A stretch of 64,000 bases of DNA. It comes from Cavenderia fasciculata. Taxonomy: Eukaryota > Evosea > Eumycetozoa > Acytosteliales > Cavenderiaceae. Made by a program: the position numbers and the translations under genes. Each line of letters begins with the position of its first letter. The first letter of the stretch is position 1. Below, piece by piece: positions 48,017 through 57,773 of the stretch. The notes under the pieces were generated by a model. That model was not told where the DNA came from and made no database searches. It saw only the letters and a program-made list of their open reading frames with translations. The stretch is taken from contig NW_004457639.1 in NCBI RefSeq assembly GCF_000203815.1, positions 186,001 through 250,000 of the forward strand, read 5' to 3'.

Positions 48017-49442
48017 ATGACACGTCCTACAAAACCATCAATTGTATTAGGAAATTTCAGAATAACAATCACAGGAGATCGTCATGTTGGGAAACATACT
48101 TTTATTCAATCTTTGTTTGGTGTGACATCAGTTAGCAGAGTGCTTCTAGATGAACCACCAATCCTCCTTCCTATTATCAATCAACTTGATAACCATATCA
48201 AATGGAACAATACTATAAATAATGTTGATGTCAAGTTTAAACTTGTATGTTTGTCAATCAATTATAAATAGAGTAATCTATTTATGTAAATATAAATACT
48301 AACTTGTTTGTTGTTATTGTTTCTAGAAGGTAGTAGTTTTAAAAGAAGAGAGATTCAAATTACATAGTCAAGTTTCAATTTATAGACAAGCAAGAATAGT
48401 ATTTATCTTGTTTGATGTAACTGATCAACAATCTTTTGAAAATCTAAAAGGTTGGCATGGTGAGACACAAAGATATTGTTGGGAGATGGTTGAAGTGGTG
48501 TTTATTGGTACAAAAAGAGATTTGGTTAATCAAAGAAAGGTAACAAGAGAACAGGCAAATGATTTTGCACTTGGTCTTGGTTGTTCCTACTTTGAAGTTG
48601 GTCAAGACGATGATACTTGTATCGATAGAATGTATAGTATAATAGGAAGACATTTATATGAAAATATATACAAAGATTTTGAAGATAGTTATATAGATAT
48701 ATCACATTTAGATTTGGATTGTATTTCCAACTCTAATCAAATAACAACCAACACACATGCAACAACACAAACAACAAACACACAGACAACAACATCAACA
48801 ATTAAAGACCAATTATTTTATTTTGTATTTAGATCAAAATATATTCGAAACATAATATTTAAACAAATTACAACTATACATTTAGATTTAAATGTACAAG
48901 TTGCTCGAGGAATAGGAATTCGAAACATTTCATTTTGGTGTACCAATCGATATTTCAATGTTTTGAAATACTATAAAACAAAGTCACTACCAATACAAAT
49001 AACCAATATTGCTAAACTATCATCGTTTCTTAGAATGCCAGGCAACTTGGAGTTGCTACAATATATTGTTGAAAAGATTGATCGTTTGTATCAAAATGAA
49101 AAATGTCAAATAGTGGATGAAGTCATTATTGGAGGTGATTTATCAAAGGTTCAATACCTTTATAGTAAGGGATTTTATTGGACATTTGAAGGATTATTGA
49201 TGGCCATCGCATTGGATCACATCGAAATTGTCAAATTCATAGTTGAAATGTCTGGAAAGATCATAGAGGGAAATCGAAAAGATTTGTCAAACAGACCACC
49301 CTTTCTCAACCAAGATAATCTAAAAAGATGTATTAAAATGGCCAAATCATACAATAGAAAGGAAATTGGGAATATAATGTCTTTAAAGAAACAATATTCT
49401 ACATTGATTGGTAAACTAGCAAATTTATTTTCAACTTCATAA
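48017..49442 (+). CDS. Rab-like (degenerate) GTPase domain fused to ankyrin-like domain
   Basis: Two exons (48017..48244, 48327..49442) give 447 aa. Residues 12-190 follow a Rab fold: a P-loop-like GDRHVGKHT (20-28), ILFDVTDQQSFENLKGW, IGTKRDLVNQRKVTREQA and FEVGQDDDTCIDRMYSIIGRH. Key bases of nucleotide binding are altered: GK is followed by His rather than Ser/Thr, the DTAGQE region reads VLKEERF, NKxD is TKRD and the SAK box is VGQ. A Thr/Gln/Asn linker (about 210-235) leads to the dictyostelid ankyrin-like module: FRSKYIRNIIFKQI, WCTNRYFNVLKYYKTK, GGDLSKVQYLYSKGFYW and DHIEIVKFIVEMSG. It probably cannot hydrolyse GTP. There is no C-terminal prenylation Cys. The role is unknown; an adaptor is a guess. 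Confidence 0.8.
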
Positions 49443-49533
49443 ATAATAATAATAATAATAATAATTAAATTGCAATTTAAATAATAATGGTAGATTAAAA
49501 AATGTCATTTGTAAAACTTCAAAAAACTACCAA

Positions 49534-51134
49534 CTATGGTTTTGACGCTTTTGGGTGATGTGATCTAACATGTCTACACATTGACCTACCACACTTGTTA
49601 TGTTTGGCTAAACTTGAACCAGTTTTTGGCTCTAACCAACCAGAGCACCCACATTGATTAAATTTACAACTTTGTTCCTCTTGTTCCTCTTGTTCTTCTT
49701 GTTCCTCTTGCTCTTCTTGTTCTTCTTGTTCTTGCTTTTGATTTTGTATTCCTATTAAAGCAGATATAGCCAACTTGGACCCTGAAGAAGTACTTGAAGT
49801 CGGCGAGGCATTGGTGAAATTTTGTTGGTGGACATTCTCTCGGTCTGCCTCAGCCTCCAAAGAAACGGTGTCTCTGTGGGTCGCTGCTACAGTTCTCTCA
49901 ACATCGAGATCTAATCTCTCCAGTTCTTCCCTTTCCCGGAGTTTTTTTGCCATTTCCATGTCCTCATATACCTTGCTAATTTGTTGATCAATTGATTGAG
50001 ATCCTTTCAAGACCGAATGTGACGGTGGATAGAAAAGGGTGGCCAGAGAGACTATCCCCGGCCTTGTTGGTGCTTGAGTCTTTGGTTGATAATTTTTTTA
50101 GGCTTTGTGGTTTGGGATATGGATGCGTTTTGATTTCTGTTGAGGGTCTTTTGTACTTATAAACAGTTGCATCCATTTTTTCACTTTGTTTTGCTTTGTT
50201 GTAAAATTCTAACAATTCTTCGTATGGCGGTGAATCTATATTGTTGAGATAATAAAAAAAAAATTAATACTATTAATCGATAATTGTTGTTCTGTTAAAT
50301 GAACAAAAGGTGGAGGGGTTTGAGTGAATATAGCACGATGCTAGTGATATGGTGATTGGTTGATACAATAATGGAGATGGATTGACCAACAACAATGAGG
50401 AAAGTGAAGGCCTATAATGTCAGAACAAACAAACAAATGACTAGATTTGAATGATAGTGATTGGTTGATGCATCAATTAGGTATGTTTGACAAAAGTCGT
50501 GGAGAGAGATGGATGATAAAATAAAAGGATGTAGAGTGATAAAGAGAAGTGTGGCTTGGTGAATATGGACAATGGTATTTGATTTGGATTATTGGGAAAA
50601 GGAGAGTGAATATTGAATACTGACTGAATATATCTAAATAGTTTTTCCCACCGCAGGTAGGGCACCCTCAACTATATCCCTCCTTTTTTAGCAACAACAC
50701 CCCTTCCATTATCAATTCAATTCATCACCCACCATTTCCTTAAACATACCTTTCTCACTAACATTGACCTCTTGTGTTCATTCATAATGTAAATATTATA
50801 TAATTTACTTACTATTAGTCTGAGGTGGGGGGTTGAGAGAACCGAGTTGTTTGAAAAGCACATCAAGGAGAGCCTTGCTTTGCTCAGATTTGAGATCTGC
50901 TTCGGTACCACTGGGCACAAAGAACAAACCATCAAATAAGAATCTTGAATCAAGCGACAACCAAATTCTTTTACCTGCGATTGGAGGGATCAAGACTTTG
51001 AGGGAAAGGCTATTTGGATAACCTGCGTCCTCGAGAGTGGCATTCACCCAATCATTAGCCAATTGGGTAGTCCATTCCTTGACTGGAGTGTTGGACCATG
51101 TTATTGTTGTTGGGGTAGGTTGGTCTGTCATCAT
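49534..51134 (-). CDS. Unknown protein with PCAF/GCN5-N-like Cys motif; frame break
   Basis: Exons 50813..51134 and 49534..50235 are separated by a 577-nt intron, long for this genome. The N-terminal part is MMTDQPTPTTITWSNTPVKE, then an unrecognised about 100-residue domain (NDWVNATLEDAGYPNSLSLK, IWLSLDSRFLFDGLFFVP). The second exon has SPPYEELLEFYNKAKQSEK, a coiled-coil/acidic region with tandem EEQ repeats, and a C-terminal CKFNQCGCSGW ... CGRSMCRHVRSHH. CxCxGW followed by CxxCxH recalls the Zn-binding start of PCAF/GCN5 N-terminal domains. The frame changes at a T7 run (50093-50099), where one base too many seems present, from an assembly error or a mutation. Function unknown. Confidence 0.5.
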
Positions 51135-51599
51135 ATACAATTTAAAATACAAATTAGAAAATGGTAATGCAAAGTAACTCTTGTGTTGTAAATAAAAATA
51201 TAAGGTGATGGAGAATAAATGAACAAGATGATGTCTTATTGATAACCGATGAATAGATAAATATGAAATATGTGAAATAATAAATGAACAAATAAATTAC
51301 AATTACTACGGTATTGATGAGTAAGTGCTTTTATCTCAGCCTTCCAAGAAAAAAATATTATAATATGTAATATATAAAATATATAAATATATTATATAAA
51401 TATAAAAAATAAAATGTGTGGTTTTTTTTTAAATATAAATAAAGCATTTCGCAAATATGAAAGATGGGTGAGACTTTACTGATAGGGTTGACGTGTGATT
51501 AATAGATGACTTGAACCATCTGACGAATGACAATCATGTGTGAACAAGCCGAATACGAGCGGGTAAATTGTTTCTTCTTATCTAAAAAAGTTTATTTAT
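51135..51599. other. AT-rich spacer
   Basis: The spacer holds the likely promoter of the gene ending at 51134 and the 3' flank of the surface-protein remnant. TA-rich DNA near 51355-51415. No ORF or RNA gene seen. Confidence 0.45.
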
Positions 51600-52317
51600 T
51601 TAAAAAGAAAACAAGAGGATAACAATTGATGATGATATGATTGATAGTAATAAGATTGGTGGTACAAAGGATGAAGATGCTGATGATACAATACAGGCAT
51701 CGGTTGATGGTGCAGTCTTTGAGGTAGCTGAAAATATTGGATCGATTTCAACATAATCTCCAAACGATGGAACTTGGATGGCAATGTATTGGATACCGTT
51801 GGTTGATGGTGTTGATGAATCAACTGATGTGATTGCTAGGATTGATGAGACCATTGCATAGTTTTCATCGATTTCTACACGGTTGCTGAATGATGCCATC
51901 ATTGTACCGACTGGTGTGTCAATGCTGTATGATTTGATGGTGGTGCTTGATGATGATGTATCGTATTGGTATTTGGTGGTTTCATTTTCACAGTTGTATT
52001 CAATATCTGATGGTGATTTGAATTGATAGATGATACAAAGTGAAGAGTTGGTTGATTCAAATGTATATAATTCATCTGCATAAACTTAATACTTACAATC
52101 AGACGTCACTAATATCCAACTTGATAATAATGTGTTGAAATACCATTTGGATCTTTGTCATCACAAATTTGGTCAATGTTGACCGGATTCTGGTTCGGTC
52201 TGGTGGTGGTGGTGGAGGGTACAATATGAGGAATTGAAAGGTTTTGTTCAATATTACTATTCTCTTTAACTCTTCATGATTCACAAAAAATATATTATAT
52301 ATACATAATTTGTTCAA
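51600..52317 (-). pseudogene. GPI-anchored surface protein gene or remnant
   Basis: The last exon (51600..52075) encodes YELYTFESTNSSLCIIYQF, a beta-rich ectodomain (VGTMMASFSNRVEIDENYAM, YIAIQVPSFGDYVEID) and a C-terminus of small residues followed by a hydrophobic tail (SSFVPPILLLSIISSSIVIL) right at the stop, the pattern of a GPI-anchor signal. Upstream (about 52090-52317) is NKTFQFLILYPPPPPPDR and STLTKFVMTKIQMVF, homologous to the sequence at 53280-53430. The junction between the two parts shows a frame offset relative to the second copy and a possible tiny intron (GTAAGT...GCAG, about 20 nt), so I could not build a clean model. Probably broken, or part of a longer gene with an unrecognised N-terminus. 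Confidence 0.45.
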
Positions 52318-52560
52318 CGAAATCTTTTAATAATATGATAGTTGAGGTTAGGTTAAAGCATTTTGAGGAGCAAGAATAAGTGATGATAAATGATGGAGAG
52401 GAGGAAGACGAACACCAAGATGAAGAACAAGACAGAGTGATTATAATGACTGGATCCATGGTGTCATTGATGTAGAGGATAAAGACATAGAGTACTTGGC
52501 ACATGTTGTCTTAAGACATGGGTGTATATAGAATTACTAAATTATATTGAAGTTTATGAA

Positions 52561-52747
52561 TTTTTTTTTTTGAAGTGGGGGAAATGTGAGTTTTTCACCC
52601 CATTTTTTAAGCTTCGTCGGCGTCACCAGATAATACGGTTTTGTACGAGAAGGGAGAGAAAGATTTACCATCACCTATAGATATATAGAATTAAGAATAA
52701 GAATAAGAATAAGTAGCGTTAGTATAGTATAGTAAGATCATCTAGCC
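52561..52747. repeat. Copy B of V-ATPase 3' end with recoded last exon
   Basis: This direct repeat of about 53886-54080 includes the T-run, the 3' flank (TTTTTCACCCC), a complete last exon (minus strand 52613-52676) and most of the intron. The last exon would still encode the same tail (GDGKSFSPFSYKTVLSG, D, A, D, E, A, stop). Compared with the live gene, eight codons in the distal half differ: seven are synonymous and one is Ser to Ala. The adjoining intron differs at only a few bases. It is not preceded by the rest of the gene. Confidence 0.85.
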
Positions 52748-53025
52748 GCGAGCGATTGTAAACAATAAAAATTAATTTTATCTTTGTTTTTGTCTAAATT
52801 TGTATTGTTCATTTTGATTGTTTTTTTGGAAAATGGTAGGAGCAAGATTTGCACTAAGCTCATCATACCAACAATCCAGGCAGAAATATCATACTATTAA
52901 AATTTGAAAATTTTAGAGTTTTTTATTTTGTATTTGTATTATTTGTATTATTTATATTTGTATTTGTATTATTTGTATTTGTAATATTTGAATATATGAT
53001 TTAATTGTTTAAAATTCATTTTGAT

Positions 53026-53430
53026 TTATAAAAAGTGAGGTTTGTTTAAAACCAACAAGATAGTTTTAAACAAATCCATTGAATCAACATCCAACTCGCA
53101 AATTGATTTCAAAGATTGGCTGACGAGAACAACATCACTGGTTGGTTTGAGAAACACTTTGGTTAAAAGGTCATTCTCTAAATCCAAATGTGATGATACA
53201 AAAAGTGCCGCCTTTGAATTGTTTGATATTACAATTGATTGGTTGCAGCCAGATGTGGTGCGAATGTTAACCACAATTACCAATCTATTGTTATCAACTT
53301 GATAATAATGTGACGAGAAGGCCATTTGGAACTTGAATGTCACAAATTTGGTCAATGTTGTTGACCGATTCTGGTTCGATGGCAGAGGGTACAATATTTG
53401 GAATTGAAAGGTTTTGTTGAATATTAATGT
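53026..53430 (-). pseudogene. Second copy of the surface-protein segment
   Basis: The minus strand is open through NKTFQFQILYPLPSNQNRST, LTKFVTFKFQMAFSSHYYQV, NIRTTSGCNQSIVISNNSKA and CELDVDSMDLFKTILLVLNK to a stop at 53026. The first about 45 residues match the copy at 52090-52317 in protein and DNA; the remainder has no match there. No signal peptide or hydrophobic tail is present. It looks like an internal fragment of a surface-protein family gene carried between two V-ATPase 3'-end copies. Confidence 0.45.
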
Positions 53431-53559
53431 TTTAAAATTGATGTAATAGTTTTAAATCATTGATAGTTTGTTTGATCTATTATTATCAATATTTTTGATG
53501 ATTTGATAGATAGATAGATAGTGCTCTGCTTTTGATATCGGCTCTATTTTTATTAGTAA

Positions 53560-53745
53560 AAGAAATAAGTATAAAGAGTAGCGTTAGTATAGTAAGTAAG
53601 ATCATCTAGCTGCTAAAAATTACCAATATAAAACTTATTTTGAAATTCTACCCAGTGTATTACAACAGTCTACATAGTTAGACCTCAACCAACCAATTTC
53701 CGCCACATTGCAATCTGTTGCAATTCAAAAATGTGCAAGGCTTTG
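53560..53745. repeat. Copy C of V-ATPase 3' end (intron and exon-2 end only)
   Basis: The sequence matches the gene's last intron and the LHWVEFQNK end of exon 2, then continues into the same 88-nt flank as copy A (TATTACAACAGTCTACATAG...). The intron's AAGAAT repeats are collapsed and one base of the exon part differs (TTTTGAAATT for TTTTGGAATT). No last exon is attached. Confidence 0.85.
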
Positions 53746-53936
53746 GTTTGACGGACAATGTCTCTCTCTTTTGATAAGAGTTGATCAATATTGCTCTGTA
53801 ACTTTGTACACATGAAGTGCCTTGAACAATGTTTGTTTGTGAATACAATTGATTTTATTTGTGTATTATTAATTGAAGTTAATTTTTTTTTTTTTGAAAT
53901 GGGGGTGGGGGAATTTTTGAGTTTTTCACCCCTTTT

Positions 53937-56573
53937 TTAAGCTTCATCAGAATCACCAGACAAAACAGTCTTGTAAGAGAAGGGAGAGAAAGATTTACCA
54001 TCACCTATAGATATATAGAAATAAGAATAAGAATAAGAATAAAGAGTAGCGTTAGTATAGTATAGTAAGATCATCTAGCTGCTAAAAATTACCAATATAA
54101 AACTTATTTTGGAATTCTACCCAGTGCAATCTCAATGCATGCAAAAAAGCTGAAAGACTTTCCATAATAAGCAAAACTGCGATACTTCCACCCAACCAAG
54201 CGCCAAAACCAATGAAAGCCATGAATGGATTACCACCTTGGATCTGACCAATGAGGATACGTTCCCAGAATACAGTTGACAATTCAGAGTGAGCCAAAGA
54301 AAGAGCCCAAAGACGGAGATAAGAGGCAGTGTTGGAGATGGCACCGAGTACGAATTCGATAGTGTGAATAACTTGATGAACAAAGACTTCACCAAATTCA
54401 AAGTGATCACCGTGACCGCCAATGACGAGTTCTTCGTCGTCATGTTCTTCTTCGTGGAATTGACCAAGAGCCTTGGCCTTGACTTCATCCTCGTGCATCT
54501 TTTTCAAGATCAATGGCTTTGGAATAAGCATGATTGGCACCGAGATAAAGGCGGCAAAGAGGAGGATCAATTGGACAGTGTGTTGACCTTGGTAGAGGAG
54601 GGGTTCTGGGGCGGTACCTGGTTGGAGGAACATAGCAATGATGAGTGGGAGAACAAATGGTGGATCAGTGCCGAGACGATGGTATGGGTGGATCCACTTG
54701 AGGAAGATGATGAAACACATGTAACCGAAAATAGACCATAAAAAGATGACTTGTGGAATAAATTGAGTTAAAATGTTGATCCACTTGATCTTGCCCTTTT
54801 GGTTGAGATAGTTGAGCAAGGAAAAGACGATACCGACAGACATTTGAATGATACCAAAGATAACAGACAACTTCATCTTGAAAGAGTTGTAATAGTCCAA
54901 TTCGTTTGGAGCACCCTTCCAGACTGGATCGACACCGAATGGGTAGGTACGGTTGACATCGGTTTGGACCATGACGCCATCGATGTTTTTATAGTTGGAG
55001 CCGAAAATGTCCATTGGGATGGAAAAGAGTTCGTTGTAGATGAAACCGACATAGATACCAAAGAGAGACATGAGGAAGAGTACATAACGACCGTCGTATG
55101 GCATCTTGATGATTTCGTTGAGCTTTTTGCCGTCCAACTTCTTTTCGAGTAGGATGAGTGCAATGGAGGCAGCCAACATCATCACACCGTGACCAACATC
55201 ACCAAACATAACACCAAAGAGGAATGGGAAAGTGACAATAGTCATGACAGCTGGATTGATTTCACGGTAATGAGCAATACCATAGGCGTGTACAATGTCT
55301 TGGAACGACTTGGTGTATTTGTTGGTCTCAAAATGGGTTGGAGCATCGCCTTCTGGCTTGATGACCGAGAGGACCGATGGGACAAGAGCACCGCTACGAG
55401 TGGTGGCAGTCTTGAGAGCGATTTGGATGGCTTCGGTCGAGGTCTTTGGACACCAACCCTTGGCAATCAAACACTTACGACCGACATCATAGTCGAAAAG
55501 ATTCATAGTGTGATAGATGGACTTTTCCTTGAGAACCTTGGTGGTCCAGAGAGAGTGACGCGAGACAATGCCGAGCAAGACTTGACGCTTGTGGTCCTTG
55601 GAACGGTCGAGAACGACAGAGAGATCTTGGATACGGACGGAAACCTTTTGGAGGAGGTTGGCACGTTCAAAAGAAGTGTCTGGACAGTCGTAAATGTTGG
55701 CACCAAAAGATTCACAGATCTTTTTAATCTTGGTTTGGAGACGGTCACCTTGGAAGAATACGATAAATACAGTCTTGCAGACCTCTTCACCAGAGTGTGG
55801 GTCGACAATATCCTCTTCGATCAAGGCGTCTCTGACGAAATTGTTACCACGGGTGGCTCTCCAGAGTGAACGTTGGAAAGCTGGCATCTTTTCAGTGTTC
55901 ATGACACCGGTAATGAAACCGAGCTTGACACCTTGCTTGCCAACGTCAACGATGGCTTCCTCGGACAAGAGTGGGCTTCTGGCAGAGTGTTCACCTTGTG
56001 GACCGGCCAAGTTTGGATTCTCTTGGAAAAAGACGGCATCCTTGGTGAGTACATAACGCAATTGGATCAATTCGTTGTAGTTTCTTTGGAGGGTTTCCAA
56101 ATTGTTGTTGGCTTGCTTGAGTTCGAGTTCGAGTTCGTCAAAACGTGTCTCTAATTCGTCCATTTGCAAGGCTTCTTCGGCTGGTACATCGGTTGGCTCT
56201 TGTTGTAATTGTTCCAACTTTTTGTAAATCTTTGGTTCCTTTTTAATTTGATCTTCAAAATATTTAAGTTTTCTTTCCATTTCATCACATCTCTTTACTT
56301 CATTTACGAAATATCTTTGGAATGCATTAACATTTTCATTGTGCTAAAAAAAAGAAGAGAAAAAAGGAGAAAAAGAAAGAATTAATTATCATATGATTTT
56401 AGATATTTTAGGGTTCATTTCATTTAGTTTTGTTTACATACATCAATGAATTGAATTAAACCCAATTTACCCAATTCGTCGACGGTATCATGAGCAGCTT
56501 CAATTTGTACAAATAATTGTACCATTTGCATTGGAGATGATCTCCAAAGTGGTGTAGAGAAGAAAGAGGCCAT
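53937..56573 (-). CDS. vatM: V-type H+-ATPase subunit a (100 kDa, Vo)
   Basis: Three exons (56442..56573, 54093..56343, 53937..54004) give 816 aa, the family length. Exon 1 encodes MASFFSTPLWRSSPMQMVQL; exon 2 nearly everything; exon 3 only GDGKSFSPFSYKTVLSG and five residues. A reading that continues past 54093 into the intron gives a false ending (IGNF). The N-terminal cytosolic half (coiled coils KRCDEMERKLKYFEDQIKKE) regulates V1-Vo assembly. The C-terminal half has eight TM helices with SYLRLWALSLAHSELS, where the Arg is essential for proton transfer. Acts in contractile-vacuole and endolysosomal membranes. Its 3' end is repeated three times in the neighbouring island. Confidence 0.97.
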
Positions 56574-57028
56574 TCTTTTTGTTTGGTAACTTCTCCTATA
56601 TGAATATTAATGGTGTTTTGATTGTCGCGTCAATACTAAAAAAACCAAAAGTGTTGTATACGCGAATGTAATAAATAAAAAAATTACACCTAATAATCTA
56701 AAGGTACAATATAGAGATGGTACAAATATATATATATATATAAAATGAAATATAGAGAGAGAGTTAATAATAGTACTATTGTTTAAATTATGAATATAAA
56801 AAAAAAACGGTTCTTTCGAGTTTTAATAATAGACTCGTCGTGTTATAATAATAGAGTATTCGTAATAGTTGAAAAAACAAAAAAAGTAACTATAACCTAT
56901 AAAAAGATTATCTTTTTTTTTCTTTTCTTTGTTTTGTTTTGTATATCTTTTGTTGTTTGTGTTGTATAGATATATAACTGTAGTAGATATCTTATATTTG
57001 TTGTTGTTCTTTTCAACACTGCGGCAGA

Positions 57029-57059
<31 letters not shown>

Positions 57060-57773
57060 ATGTTGTGTTTTGACCTTTTCTCGTTATTTACTACTTATTT
57101 TTACTCTATATTCGTTTTTGATATTGTGTCATCTGATTGTCTGTTTTCCTTCTTACCTATAAAGTTATCTCTCTATGATGCTACAAAAAGTGATATAAAA
57201 AAAGAGGAGAGAAATGAGATAGGCAAAATGAAAGAGAGGAGAGATTTATAAAAAATTTGGAACAAAAAAAAAAAAAAGGTTGGAACGCGTTACTCTTCAA
57301 AAAAAGTTCAAGCGACCAGTTTCTTTTCTTTGACCTGGTGAAACTATACTGGATAATCGTTTGAGCAATAGAAAATTCTGATTAAAAAGTTTTATTTTTA
57401 TCTTTGTTTTCCGAAAGACTACTCTATTTAATTAATAATATCACAACATTAAAAGTAGTTTGTAGAGTAAATATCAACAACTACTACTACTACTACTACT
57501 ACTAGTCAATAATGTCGTGTTTGTTATAACTATATAGTTTTATATAAAGTATCTTTGTAACACAATATTATTGACTTGAATTGTTTGTACGATCGATTTG
57601 TTCTTGTCATTACAAGAACAATAAATCAACAGAAAGTTAAAGTTATTACTATATTATAATTTTTTTTTTTGAGCGCATCAATATTGCATCTGCTGATGAG
57701 GTTTTTTTTTTTTTGTTGTTCTTTGTATTAAAAGAGAGAGATAGACAAAAGACACTACTTGGATTGTCAAGAG
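56574..57773. promoter_or_regulatory. 1.2-kb divergent spacer between vatM and phosphomevalonate kinase
   Basis: AT-rich, with a TA run near 56728-56742, TTG repeats (about 57030-57060), a CTA run (about 57481-57503) and T-runs before the kinase ATG. A TTG-repeat open frame at 57030-57251 is not a credible gene. Promoter role inferred from the two outward starts. Confidence 0.45.

Noticed and set aside
50477-50671. Minus-strand open frame inside the long intron
   Set aside because: No motif; lies within a well-phased intron.
53560-53745. Copies B and C as two halves of one vatM duplicate split by an insertion
   Set aside because: Both contain the same piece of the intron, so they overlap rather than abut.
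54082-54092. vatM ending at the apparent stop with tail IGNF
   Set aside because: Reading continues into the intron; splicing at 54092/54005 gives the conserved IGDGKSFSPFS tail.
54132-56154. Plus-strand open frames opposite vatM, up to 226 codons
   Set aside because: Antisense to a strongly supported gene; no independent motif.
57030-57251. Leu-rich open frame in the vatM/kinase spacer
   Set aside because: Translation of a TTG repeat.
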